The position numbers and the translations under genes are program-made. A model generated the notes under the pieces. The model searched no databases. It saw only the letters and a list, made by a program, of their open reading frames with translations, and was not told the DNA's origin. Of a stretch of DNA of 64,000 nucleotides, positions 25,997 to 34,087 are shown one piece after another. Position 1 is the first letter of the stretch, and each line of letters begins with the position of its first letter. Source of the DNA: JAVBLU01 sp031553225 (GTDB lineage Bacteria; Bacillota; Clostridia; Christensenellales; UBA1750); assembly GCA_031553225.1 (NCBI GenBank), contig JAVBLU010000042.1, positions 1 through 64,000 of the forward strand, read 5' to 3'.

Positions 25997-28063
25997 ATGT
26001 CTATGGTCGATCCATTGCTGGACGTATATATGTTTGAAAACACCCAGCTGCTCGAGCAGCTGGAGGAAATTCTGCTGACTGCGGAAAAGAATACGTCCAT
26101 GTCGGCGGATCAAATCGCCGAGATCTTCCGCATCATGCACACGATCAAGGGATCGTCGGCCATGATGCAGTTCGACGTGGTGGCGCATTTGGCGCACGCG
26201 GTGGAGGATTTGTTCTCCTTCATGCGCGAGCGCACGCCCCGCGCGGGCGATTGGTCGCGCATCTTCGACATCGTGCTCACGGCCGCCGATTTCCTGAAGT
26301 CCGAGATGGCCAAGATCGCGCAGGGCCTGCCGTGCGACGGCGATTCCGAGCAGCTTCGGGCGACCATCGCCGACTACGTCTCCCAGCTGAAAAACCGCAA
26401 GGCGGAGGGCCCCGAGCACCACGAAACCGTGCCGGAGGGCACGGCGGACATGGAGCTGGAGATGGACGCCCGCTACTACCGCGCGCTTGTGCACTTTGAA
26501 AACGAGTGCAAGATGGAGAACGTGCGGGCGTTTGGCATCGTGTCCGCGGTGACCGAGCTGTGCTCGCGCCTGGCCCACGTGCCCGACGACATTCTGGCCA
26601 TCGACGCGGACGAGCACATCGTGGAAAACGGGTTCCTCCTGTTCATGCGCTCGGATGCCGATCCGGCCGTGCTGAAGGGCAAGATCGCCGAGGCGCTGTT
26701 TTTAAAGGATCTGACCTTCGACGAGGTACCGGCAAGCAGCCCGGAGCTTCCATCTGCGCTGCGCGTGGTCGCCCCCGAGGAAAAGCCCGCCGCCGCCGAT
26801 GAAAAGCCCGCCCCCGGCGCTCCGGCATCCGCCGCAAGCGCCCCCGCGCCCGGCGCGCCCGCCCCGGTCCCCGCCGCCGCGCCCGCGGGCGAGGTAAAGC
26901 AGAACATGATCTCGGTGAACATCAACAAGCTGGACAAGCTGATGGGCCTGGTGGGGGAAATCGTCACCACCGAGTCGATGGTCACCAAGAACCCCGATAT
27001 TGTGAACATGCGCCTGGACAACTTCACCAAGGCCGCGCGCGAGCTGCGCAAGCTGACCGACGAGCTGCAGGAAGTGGTCATGTCCATCCGCATGGTGCCC
27101 ATCTCCTCCACCTTCCATAAAATGACGCGCATCGTGCGCGACATGTGCAAGAAGGTGAACAAGGAGGCCGAGCTGGTCATTTTGGGTGAGGAGACCGAGG
27201 TGGACAAGAACATCATCGACAATCTCTCCGACCCGCTCATGCACATCATCCGCAACTCCATGGACCACGGCCTGGAGTCCGGCGAGGAGCGGCTGGCCAA
27301 GGGCAAGCCCGCGCAGGGCAAGATCGTGCTGGAGGCCCGCAACACGGGCGGCGACGTCATCATCGTCGTGTCCGACGACGGCCGGGGCCTCAACCGCGAG
27401 AAGATCGTAAAAAAAGCCATCGAGAAAGGCCTCACCACCAAGACCGACGCGGAGCTTACCGACAAGGAAGCCTACGCCTTCATCATGTACCCCGGCTTCT
27501 CCACCAAGGAACAGGTAAGCGAATTCTCCGGGCGCGGCGTGGGCATGGACGTGGTGCGCAAGAACATCGAAAAGGTCGGCGGCACGATGACCCTGGAGTC
27601 CGTTCCGGACAAGGGCACGACCGTCACCATCAAGATCCCGCTCACGCTGGCCATCATGGAAGGCATGCAGATCAACGTGGGCGAGAACGTGTATATCGTG
27701 CCCGTGCTCACCATCCAGCAAAGCGTCAAGCCCTCCCAGGAGGATCTGGTGATCGACCCCAACGGCAACGAGCTCATCATCATTCACGGCGAGAGTTACC
27801 CCATCGTCCGCCTGTCCGAGCGTTTCGGCGTAAGCAGCGCCGTCACCGAGCTGACGGAGGGCATCCTGATGCGCGTGGAGACGGACAACAAAACCGCCTG
27901 CCTGTTCGCCGACGAGCTGATCGGCGAGGTGCAGGCCGTGGTACAGCCCCTTCCGCCCTACATTGCCAAACAGATGAGCGATACCAAGGGCCTGGCCGGA
28001 TGCACGCTGATGGGCGACGGCACCATATCGCTCATCCTCAACATCAATGGGCTGCTTGCTTAA
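25997..28063 (+). CDS. cheA: CheA, chemotaxis histidine kinase
   Basis: This 688-residue kinase has an Hpt domain with phospho-accepting His48 (MHTIKGSSAMM), a P2-like region (about 155-240), a Pro/Ala-rich linker (about 255-300), a dimerization domain beginning NMISVNINKLDKLMGLVGEIV, a GHKL ATPase domain (HIIRNSMDHGLE, DDGRG, GRGVGMDVV) and a C-terminal CheW-like domain. It phosphorylates CheY; CheB is doubtful here. The start at 25997 has AAGGA about 10 nt upstream. Confidence 0.96.
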   Translation: MSMVDPLLDVYMFENTQLLEQLEEILLTAEKNTSMSADQIAEIFRIMHTIKGSSAMMQFDVVAHLAHAVEDLFSFMRERTPRAGDWSRIFDIVLTAADFLKSEMAKIAQGLPCDGDSEQLRATIADYVSQLKNRKAEGPEHHETVPEGTADMELEMDARYYRALVHFENECKMENVRAFGIVSAVTELCSRLAHVPDDILAIDADEHIVENGFLLFMRSDADPAVLKGKIAEALFLKDLTFDEVPASSPELPSALRVVAPEEKPAAADEKPAPGAPASAASAPAPGAPAPVPAAAPAGEVKQNMISVNINKLDKLMGLVGEIVTTESMVTKNPDIVNMRLDNFTKAARELRKLTDELQEVVMSIRMVPISSTFHKMTRIVRDMCKKVNKEAELVILGEETEVDKNIIDNLSDPLMHIIRNSMDHGLESGEERLAKGKPAQGKIVLEARNTGGDVIIVVSDDGRGLNREKIVKKAIEKGLTTKTDAELTDKEAYAFIMYPGFSTKEQVSEFSGRGVGMDVVRKNIEKVGGTMTLESVPDKGTTVTIKIPLTLAIMEGMQINVGENVYIVPVLTIQQSVKPSQEDLVIDPNGNELIIIHGESYPIVRLSERFGVSSAVTELTEGILMRVETDNKTACLFADELIGEVQAVVQPLPPYIAKQMSDTKGLAGCTLMGDGTISLILNINGLLA

Positions 28064-28091
28064 CCATTTCTGACCAACAGGGATGATGCCC

Positions 28092-29309
28092 GTGACAATC
28101 TGCGTCGCACGACAACCGATCTTTGACAGGTCTTTGCACGTATTTGGGTACGAGCTTTTGTACCGCGCCTCGGAGGAGCAGAACTACTTCACGGACGCCC
28201 TGCCGGACGAGGCTTCCTCGCGCGTGGTGATGGACAGCTTTCACGGCATTGGCATCAACAAGATGGTGGGCCGCAGCCGGGCGTTCATCAACTTTACCGG
28301 CCACATGCTGGAGAGCGAGGTCGCCACGCTGTTTCCGCCCAAACGCCTTGTGGTGGAAATACTGGAGAGCGTGGCCCCAAGCGACGCCGTGGTGGAGAAG
28401 TGCCAGTCCCTCAAGGCCCGCGGCTATCAGCTGGCGCTGGACGATTTTGTGTTTACCGAGCAATACCTGCCGCTGGTGCAGCTGTGCGATATCATCAAGA
28501 TTGACTTTCGCTCGACCAGCCGCGAGGACATCGCCGGATACATTCGCCGCTTCAAGCGGCACGGGCTGCGCTTCCTGGCGGAAAAGATCGAGACGCGCGA
28601 GGAGTTTGACGAGGCGGTCGCCCTGGGCTTTAAGTACTTTCAGGGGTACTTCCTCTCCCGGCCGGTCATCCTGCGCGGGGAAAAGCTGCGGCCGCTTAAC
28701 TCCAACTATGTGCGGCTTCTGCAGATCGTCAACCGCCAGGAGTACTCGCTGCGCGAGGTGGCGGACATCATCGAGCAGGATCTGTCCATGTCCTACGACA
28801 TCCTGCGTATGGTCAACTCCGTGGCCATGGGGTTCATCATCAAAATACAAAGCGTGCGGCACGCCGTGGTGGCCATGGGCATGAACGAGTGCCGCAAGTG
28901 GGTATCGCTGGTGGCCATGGCGGGCATCAACAAGGATCAGCCCACCGAGCTTTTGCACCTCTCCCTCATCCGCGCGCGCTTCGCGCAAAACCTTGGCCGC
29001 CTTACCCGCGCTGCCGACCAGGACCTGCTGTTTATGATGGGGCTGTTCTCCACGATGGACGTGATCACAGGCAACACGTTTGCGGCCATCTTCCGCGCCA
29101 TTCCCGCCGCGCCGGACGTGGTGAGCGCCTTAACGCAGCAAACCGGCCCACTGGCCCCTTACCTGGCCCTCATCTTCGCGCAGGAGCGCGGCCAGTGGGA
29201 GGAGGCCGCCCGCCTGGGCGCGGGGCTGTCCATCCCGCAGGTCTCCGTTACAAACGCTTACCTGGACGCCCTGTCCTGGTGCATCGGCATCTTTGAGGGC
29301 ACGGCCTGA
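28092..29309 (+). CDS. EAL-like/HDOD two-domain signalling protein (YuxH family)
   Basis: This roughly 405-residue protein has an N-terminal EAL-type domain (1-195) and a C-terminal HDOD domain (205-395). The EAL signature reads YELLYR, as in YuxH-type proteins that are usually not active c-di-GMP phosphodiesterases. Some acidic residues (LALDDF, IKIDF) remain. GTG at 28092 is preferred, as AGGGA is 8 nt upstream and homologues start near ARQPIFD; ATG 28083 is the alternative. It lies between cheA and cheV, so a role in motility signalling is likely. Confidence 0.85.
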   Translation: MTICVARQPIFDRSLHVFGYELLYRASEEQNYFTDALPDEASSRVVMDSFHGIGINKMVGRSRAFINFTGHMLESEVATLFPPKRLVVEILESVAPSDAVVEKCQSLKARGYQLALDDFVFTEQYLPLVQLCDIIKIDFRSTSREDIAGYIRRFKRHGLRFLAEKIETREEFDEAVALGFKYFQGYFLSRPVILRGEKLRPLNSNYVRLLQIVNRQEYSLREVADIIEQDLSMSYDILRMVNSVAMGFIIKIQSVRHAVVAMGMNECRKWVSLVAMAGINKDQPTELLHLSLIRARFAQNLGRLTRAADQDLLFMMGLFSTMDVITGNTFAAIFRAIPAAPDVVSALTQQTGPLAPYLALIFAQERGQWEEAARLGAGLSIPQVSVTNAYLDALSWCIGIFEGTA

Positions 29310-29350
29310 CGCCTTGCGACACTTTCACTCTTACGGGGAGGGCTCAAACG

Positions 29351-30271
29351 ATGAGCACGAAAACAGACATTCTGCTGGAGGCCGGCACCAACGAGCTTGA
29401 GGTGCTGGAGTTCACCGTGGCCGGGAACAGCTTTGGCATCAACGTGGCCAAGGTGAGCGACCTTCTGCGCTATGACAAAATTCAGCTCATGCCGCGCGCC
29501 CACCCGTGCGTGGAGGGCATCTTTCAGCCGCGCGAGCGGGTGTACACGGTGATCGACCTGGCGGGGTACCTGGGCCTTGGCCCCTCCGCCGACCCCGCGC
29601 ACGATATCCTCATCATCGCCTCTTTCAACCAGATCGAGGTGGCCTTCCACGTGCACTCCGTGGAGAGCATCCACCGCATCTCCTGGTCGGCCATCGAAAA
29701 GCCCAGCGAGACGATCTACGGCGGCAACGACGGCATCGTTACGGGCATCGCCCGCGTGCGCGCCGACAAGACCGTGCTGATCATCGATTTTGAAAAGATC
29801 ATCTTCGACATCGCGCCCCGCACGGGCCTGAAGATGGACGAGATTGAGAAACTGGGCGCGCGCGTGCCCAGCGAAACGCCCCTGCTGATCGCCGAGGACT
29901 CGGTGCTGCTGCGCCGCATGCTCTCCGACGCGCTCACCAAGGCGGGCTACACGAACCTGACGATCTGCGACAACGGCCAGGAGGCCTGGGACGCCATCCT
30001 TCGCTACAAATCGACGGGGATGCCCGTCGCTTCGCAGCTGGGCGCGGTCATCACGGACATCGAGATGCCCCAGATGGACGGCCTGCATCTGACCAAGCTC
30101 ATTCGCACGGATCCGTACACCGCGCTCGTCCCGGTCATCGTGTTCTCCTCGCTCATCGACGAGGCCATGCAGCTCAAATGCATTCAGGTGGGCGCAACAG
30201 CCCAGCTCTCCAAGCCGGAGATCGGGAACCTGGTGAGCCTGATCGACAAAGCCGTGAACAACCGCATGTAG
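29351..30271 (+). CDS. cheV: CheV, CheW-receiver coupling protein
   Basis: A 306-residue protein with an N-terminal CheW domain (about 15-165) and a C-terminal receiver domain (about 175-300). The receiver keeps the acidic pair (IAEDS) and the phospho-Asp in TDIEMPQMDG, so it can be phosphorylated by CheA for adaptation. GGGGAGGG precedes the ATG. It is the last gene of the cheC operon, before a strong terminator. Confidence 0.95.
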   Translation: MSTKTDILLEAGTNELEVLEFTVAGNSFGINVAKVSDLLRYDKIQLMPRAHPCVEGIFQPRERVYTVIDLAGYLGLGPSADPAHDILIIASFNQIEVAFHVHSVESIHRISWSAIEKPSETIYGGNDGIVTGIARVRADKTVLIIDFEKIIFDIAPRTGLKMDEIEKLGARVPSETPLLIAEDSVLLRRMLSDALTKAGYTNLTICDNGQEAWDAILRYKSTGMPVASQLGAVITDIEMPQMDGLHLTKLIRTDPYTALVPVIVFSSLIDEAMQLKCIQVGATAQLSKPEIGNLVSLIDKAVNNRM

Positions 30272-30337
30272 TTTGTGCCGAAGGCCCCTGCAGCCGCCCG
30301 AGCGCTCGGCACCCTCAAGGCCCCTCCCGTCCGCGCT

Positions 30338-30373
30338 GCGCCGCCGGCCCAAAAAGGCCGGGGGCGCTTTTTT
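30338..30373 (+). terminator. Terminator of the cheC-cheV operon
   Basis: A 12-bp GC-rich stem with one mismatch (30338-30349 with 30356-30367, A-rich loop) is followed by six T residues (30368-30373). Confidence 0.9.
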
Positions 30374-30388
30374 GTGCGTTTTGCGCGC

Positions 30389-30417
30389 ATGACAGGCCTT
30401 GGGGCGTATGGTACAAT
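30389..30417 (+). promoter_or_regulatory. Sigma-A promoter of the fucosidase gene
   Basis: ATGACA (30389-30394), a 17-bp spacer and TACAAT (30412-30417) with an extended TGG. It starts 16 nt after the preceding terminator, so the fucosidase is a separate unit. No operator-like palindrome is obvious. Confidence 0.75.
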
Positions 30418-30471
30418 GATGGCCTGGACATCTCCTCCGCCATGCGTATACGAAAGGGGCCGTGAGAGCAA

Positions 30472-31953
30472 ATGGAGCGATACCCGTACCAAAAAGGCGC
30501 GTATGAAGCCAGCTTTGAAAGCCTGCAGACTTACGCCTGCCCGGACTGGTTCCGCGACGCCAAGTTTGGCGTCTGGAGCCACTGGGGCCCGCAGTCCGTG
30601 CCCATGTACGGCGACTGGTACGCCCGGCGGATGTACGTTGAAGGTTCCGATCAATACCGCTACCACCTGCGGCATTACGGCCACCCGTCCCGGTTCGGCT
30701 ACAAGGATCTGGCCGCGCTGTGGAAGGCGGAGAACTTCGACCCGGACGGCCTGATGGCGCGTTACAAGGCCGCCGGAGCGCGGTATTTTATGGGCCAGTG
30801 CATGCACCACGACCACTTCTTCAACTACCCCTCCCGCGTGAACGCCTTCAACAGCGCGAACGTGGGCCCGCACAAGGACATCTGCGGCCTTTGGAAGGCC
30901 GCCGCCGACAAACAGGGGCTGCGCTTCGGCCTGAGCGAGCACCTGGGCGCGACGTATGTGTGGTGGTCCACAAACAAGGGCGCAGACGTGCAGGGCCCTT
31001 ACGCGGGCGTGCCCTACGACGGCTCCGACCCCGCCAATGCCGACATCTACCTGCGCAACCGCGAGCACTATCGCCCCCTGCCGGAGGGCGAGGCGGCGCA
31101 GCCCTGGTACACGCAAAACGAGGACTGGCACCGTTACTGGCACAGCGCCATCACCGAGGTGATCGACCGCTACGCCCCGGACCTGCTGTACTCCGACGGC
31201 CCGCTGCCCTTCGGCGCGCGCGGCGAGTCGCAGCCCGGCGACGCGGCGTTTTCCGCGGGGCTGTCGGCCGTGGCGCACCTGTACAACGCCTCCTGCGCCC
31301 GAAACGGCAGCAACCAGGCCGTATACCTGCAAAAGGACCGCCGGCCCCAGATTTACAGCGTAGGCGTGCTGGACATAGAAAAAAGCCAGCTGCCAGGGAT
31401 AGCCGAGCAGCCATGGCACACGGACACGTGCATCGGCAACTGGTTTTACGACGTGCGGCAGGTGTACAAGAAAGGCCACCACGTGGCGGAAATGCTCGTG
31501 GACATCATCGCCAAGAACGGCTGCATGCTGCTCAACATTCTGCAAAAGCCCGACGGATCCATCGACGAGGAAGCCGCTTTTCTGTTAAAACAGCTGACGG
31601 TCTGGTTTGCGGCCAACGGCGAGGGCGTGTACGGCACGCGGCCCTTCCGCGTGTTCGGCGAGGGCCCCTCGCAGGTGGCCATCCAGGGCTACAAGGAGGA
31701 CGCTGTGCCCTGGACGGATGCAGACATACGCTTTACGGCCAAGGGCAAGGCGGTGTACGCTTTCTTAATGCGCGCCCCGCAGAACGGCGTGGCCGTTATC
31801 AAAAGTCTTCTGCCAACGCAGAGGGTGGCCGCGGTGTCCCTTCTGGGCCATGGGCCGGTCCCCTTCGTTCAGGCCTTCGGCCCGGTCAGCGCGCAGCTGC
31901 CCTCGGCTTTGCCCGCGCCCTTCGTGCCCTGCCTAAAAATCGAGCTTGAGTAA
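30472..31953 (+). CDS. GH29 alpha-L-fucosidase-family protein
   Basis: This 493-residue glycoside hydrolase of family GH29 releases alpha-L-fucose from glycans. The N-terminal barrel shows the family pattern DWFRDAKFGVWSHWG (25-39), the active-site stretch HHDHF (112-116) and the nucleophile Asp242 in LLYSDGPL. A C-terminal beta domain follows from about residue 375. No signal peptide is present, so it probably acts inside the cell on imported oligosaccharides. AAAGGGG precedes the ATG. It is a single-gene unit without a neighbouring sugar transporter. Confidence 0.88.
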   Translation: MERYPYQKGAYEASFESLQTYACPDWFRDAKFGVWSHWGPQSVPMYGDWYARRMYVEGSDQYRYHLRHYGHPSRFGYKDLAALWKAENFDPDGLMARYKAAGARYFMGQCMHHDHFFNYPSRVNAFNSANVGPHKDICGLWKAAADKQGLRFGLSEHLGATYVWWSTNKGADVQGPYAGVPYDGSDPANADIYLRNREHYRPLPEGEAAQPWYTQNEDWHRYWHSAITEVIDRYAPDLLYSDGPLPFGARGESQPGDAAFSAGLSAVAHLYNASCARNGSNQAVYLQKDRRPQIYSVGVLDIEKSQLPGIAEQPWHTDTCIGNWFYDVRQVYKKGHHVAEMLVDIIAKNGCMLLNILQKPDGSIDEEAAFLLKQLTVWFAANGEGVYGTRPFRVFGEGPSQVAIQGYKEDAVPWTDADIRFTAKGKAVYAFLMRAPQNGVAVIKSLLPTQRVAAVSLLGHGPVPFVQAFGPVSAQLPSALPAPFVPCLKIELE

Positions 31954-32042
31954 TTTGTTTTTGCTGTTTCATCTCGCGCTGCGCGCGGTATATATCAGCA
32001 CGACGGACATGAACGACATGAATCCTTCAGGAGGTTGTACAC

Positions 32043-32588
32043 ATGAAAAAGTGGGTTTGCTCGGTTTGCGGCTATGTGCACGAGGGCCCGGAGGCCCCCG
32101 ACAAGTGCCCCCAGTGCGGCGCGCCCAAGGCCAAGTTTAACGAAGCGCCCGCCGCGGGCCTGGCCTTCGCCGACGAGCACCGCATCGGCGTCGCCAAGGA
32201 CGTGGACGCCCAGGTGCTGCAAGGCCTGCGCGAGAACTTTACCGGCGAGTGCACCGAGGTGGGCATGTATCTGGCCATGTCCAGGCAGGCCGACCGCGAG
32301 GGCTTCCCCGAGGTGGCCGAGGCCTACAAGCGCATCGCCTTTGAGGAGGCCGAGCACGCCGCCCGCTTTGCGGAGCTTCTGGGCGAGGTGGTCGCCCCCT
32401 CCACCAAAAAGAACCTGGAAATGCGCGTGATGGCCGAGCACGGCGCCACCCAGGGCAAGAAGGACATCGCCACCCGCGCCAAGGAGCTGGGCCTGGACGC
32501 TATCCACGACACGGTGCATGAGATGGCCAAGGACGAGGCGCGCCACGGCAAGGCCTTCCAAGGGCTGCTGGAGCGTTACTTCAAGTAA
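32043..32588 (+). CDS. Rubrerythrin (N-terminal rubredoxin, 'reverse' type)
   Basis: This 181-residue peroxide-scavenging protein has an N-terminal rubredoxin-like zinc-ribbon/iron site (CSVCGY at 6-11 and CPQCGA further on), then a ferritin-like four-helix domain with EEAEH and DEARH iron ligands. This order is the reverse of classical rubrerythrin. It protects anaerobes from H2O2. AGGAGGT precedes the ATG. It stands alone, with a hairpin after it. A -10-like TATATA lies 30-40 nt upstream of the RBS, without a good -35. Confidence 0.93.
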   Translation: MKKWVCSVCGYVHEGPEAPDKCPQCGAPKAKFNEAPAAGLAFADEHRIGVAKDVDAQVLQGLRENFTGECTEVGMYLAMSRQADREGFPEVAEAYKRIAFEEAEHAARFAELLGEVVAPSTKKNLEMRVMAEHGATQGKKDIATRAKELGLDAIHDTVHEMAKDEARHGKAFQGLLERYFK

Positions 32589-32625
32589 ACCGCCCCTGGA
32601 CGGACGCCGCCCCTGCGCCAATAAG

Positions 32626-32658
32626 GAGCCCTGGTCGCTGAAGCGCCCAGGGCTCTTT
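32626..32658 (+). terminator. Terminator after rubrerythrin
   Basis: A 9-bp perfect stem (32626-32634 with 32647-32655) followed by a short T run. It sits between convergent genes and may serve both. Confidence 0.6.
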
Positions 32659-32668
32659 CGTATGGGGC

Positions 32669-33214
32669 CTACGCCTTCGGGGGTGTTTTCTGCGCAAAGC
32701 GCGCAAGCACAAGCGCAAGCGCGGGCAAAACGGCCAGCTGCGCGGCGATGCCCGGCAGGGCGCGCACGAAGGAGGCGGCAAGCCAGGCCTGCAGGGAGTA
32801 GCGGCCGGCCTGAAAAAACAAAGCGTTGACGGCGCCGGCCGCCAGGCGCCCGGCGAGCATTGCGGCAACCAGGGCGATGTACAGGCGCGCAAGGCTTGGC
32901 AGCGAAGGCGCGCGGCGGGCAATCAAGCGCGGGAGGAGCCCTGCGACCAAGCCGTACACGGCCAGCTCGCAGGTCATGGCAGGCAGGATGGCCATGGGCG
33001 GCATGCCGGTGATCAGGCAGGACATGAGCGGCGCGAGCAGACCGCAGGCAAAGCCGAGGGGGGCGCCGAGCAGCAGACCGCACAGCAGAACGGGCAGGTG
33101 CATGGGCAAAAAGACGCCGCCGGCGTTGGGAACCGCGTGAAAAGCCATGGGCAGCGCCACGGCAAGGGCCAGAAACAGGGCGGCAAGCACCAGGCTGCGT
33201 ACATCGGTCTTCAT
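32669..33214 (-). CDS. ECF-transporter S component (substrate unknown)
   Basis: This 181-residue membrane protein has about five or six hydrophobic helices and the pattern PNAGGVFLPMHLPVLLCGLLLGAPLGFACGLLAPLMSCLITGMPPM typical of one clostridial subfamily of ECF substrate-binding S components (split here across residues 25-75). It binds a vitamin or precursor and needs a shared ECF ATPase module encoded elsewhere. The start at 33214 follows GGAGGAG. It is preceded by its own promoter and a structured leader with an intrinsic terminator. Confidence 0.8.
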   Translation of the reverse strand: MKTDVRSLVLAALFLALAVALPMAFHAVPNAGGVFLPMHLPVLLCGLLLGAPLGFACGLLAPLMSCLITGMPPMAILPAMTCELAVYGLVAGLLPRLIARRAPSLPSLARLYIALVAAMLAGRLAAGAVNALFFQAGRYSLQAWLAASFVRALPGIAAQLAVLPALALVLARFAQKTPPKA

Positions 33215-33350
33215 GGGCGTACTCCTCCGCAACAAAAAAAATAGAAGCCCCGGCCGTCCCGCCTGCGGCGGAACAAAAGCCTTCATGGCTTCGTAATGCA
33301 CTGGATTGAAGGAAACTGCGGGCCTGCGTCCACCTTCATGGCGGATCATG
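33215..33350 (-). promoter_or_regulatory. Structured leader / candidate riboswitch of unknown class
   Basis: The roughly 135-nt leader of the S-component mRNA contains a terminator-like element: GAAGCC and GGCTTC (33292-33287 with 33249-33244) enclose an 8-bp inner stem (33274-33267 with 33263-33256, one G-U pair) and are followed by eight T residues (33241-33234). The same GAAGCC can instead pair with a nearby GGCTT, an alternative that would disrupt the terminator. The upstream half (CGCCATGAAGGTGGACGC and following) is a potential aptamer. It lacks TPP, THF, cobalamin and preQ1-I signatures that I can recognise. Confidence 0.5.
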
Positions 33351-33356
33351 AGTGAC

Positions 33357-33386
33357 AGTATACCACCAAAAAGGGGGCCGGCGCAA
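33357..33386 (-). promoter_or_regulatory. Sigma-A promoter of the ECF S-component gene
   Basis: On the minus strand TTGCGC (33386-33381), an 18-bp spacer and TATACT (33362-33357) with an extended TGG. It lies just after the DUF3842 stop, so the S component can be transcribed separately. Confidence 0.7.
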
Positions 33387-33392
33387 GTGCGC

Positions 33393-33815
33393 TCAGCCCT
33401 CGTCCGCCAGAAGAAGGGTTTGCGCCACCGCGCGGCTGATCAGCTCCGACACGGGCATATCCGACAATCCAACCACAAAATGGTTGCAGCGGTTGACGGG
33501 CAGCAGCACCTTGGCCGCGGCGCATTGACCCACAGCCACGGCCATGGCGGGGGTTATCTCCCCCACCAGGGAATCGGCGATGACGATGCCGATGGGCCCC
33601 ACGATCACGTCGGCGTTTCGGCTGTTGGCCACGATGGCGTTCTCGCCCGTGGCGGAGTGGTCCGCGCCCGCCTTCAGCATGGCCATGGTGGCCACGCTGT
33701 TCGTGCCCAGGCCAAACACCTCGAAGGGGCGGTCCTGGCCCTTCAGTCCGGCGATGATCATGGCCCCCAGCCGCCCGCCCTGCCCGTCGATGACGATGAC
33801 CTTACGCTTTGGCAC
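33393..33815 (-). CDS. DUF3842 family protein
   Basis: A 140-residue soluble protein with an N-terminal nucleotide-binding-like beta-alpha start (VIVIDGQGGRLGAMIIAGLK), a conserved middle (GTNSVATMAMLKAGADHSATGENAI) and ADVIVGPIGIVIADSLVGEITPAMA. It matches DUF3842, a clostridial family of unknown function. It starts with GTG after GAGGAGG. It lies upstream of the ECF S component on the same strand, which suggests but does not prove a link. Confidence 0.78.
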   Translation of the reverse strand: MPKRKVIVIDGQGGRLGAMIIAGLKGQDRPFEVFGLGTNSVATMAMLKAGADHSATGENAIVANSRNADVIVGPIGIVIADSLVGEITPAMAVAVGQCAAAKVLLPVNRCNHFVVGLSDMPVSELISRAVAQTLLLADEG

Positions 33816-33845
33816 GCAGGCCGCCTCCTCACAGCGTTGTTCGCG

Positions 33846-34073
33846 TTAGCGCAGCACGCGCAGCAGCACCCAGATGAGCACGCCGAATATGGCCGCCACG
33901 GCAAGCACCCAGGGCAAAACCACCTGCAGCATGGCGATGGCGATGGCCAAAACGTCCTTCCAGTCCGGCGCAAGGGGAGGCGGCACCGGGGCCTCGCTGT
34001 CGGCCGGTGGCTCGCCCGGCGGCGGCGGAAGGCTGGGCGCGCCGTTTCTATGTAAGCCGCGAAAGAAGGGCAC
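33846..34073 (-). CDS. Small single-span membrane protein
   Basis: A 75-residue ORF with a Pro-rich N-terminal half and one clear membrane helix (VLAIAIAMLQVVLPWVLAVAAIFGVLIWVLL) ending in a basic tail. It starts with GTG, with GGGGG about 10 nt upstream. It sits between oppF and the DUF3842 gene on the same strand. No family recognised. Confidence 0.5.
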   Translation of the reverse strand: MPFFRGLHRNGAPSLPPPPGEPPADSEAPVPPPLAPDWKDVLAIAIAMLQVVLPWVLAVAAIFGVLIWVLLRVLR

Positions 34074-34087
34074 TGCGTTTCATCCCC

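Noticed and set aside
33215..33350. THF, TPP, cobalamin or preQ1-I riboswitch
   Set aside because: The conserved boxes of these classes are not found in the leader; kept as unclassified.
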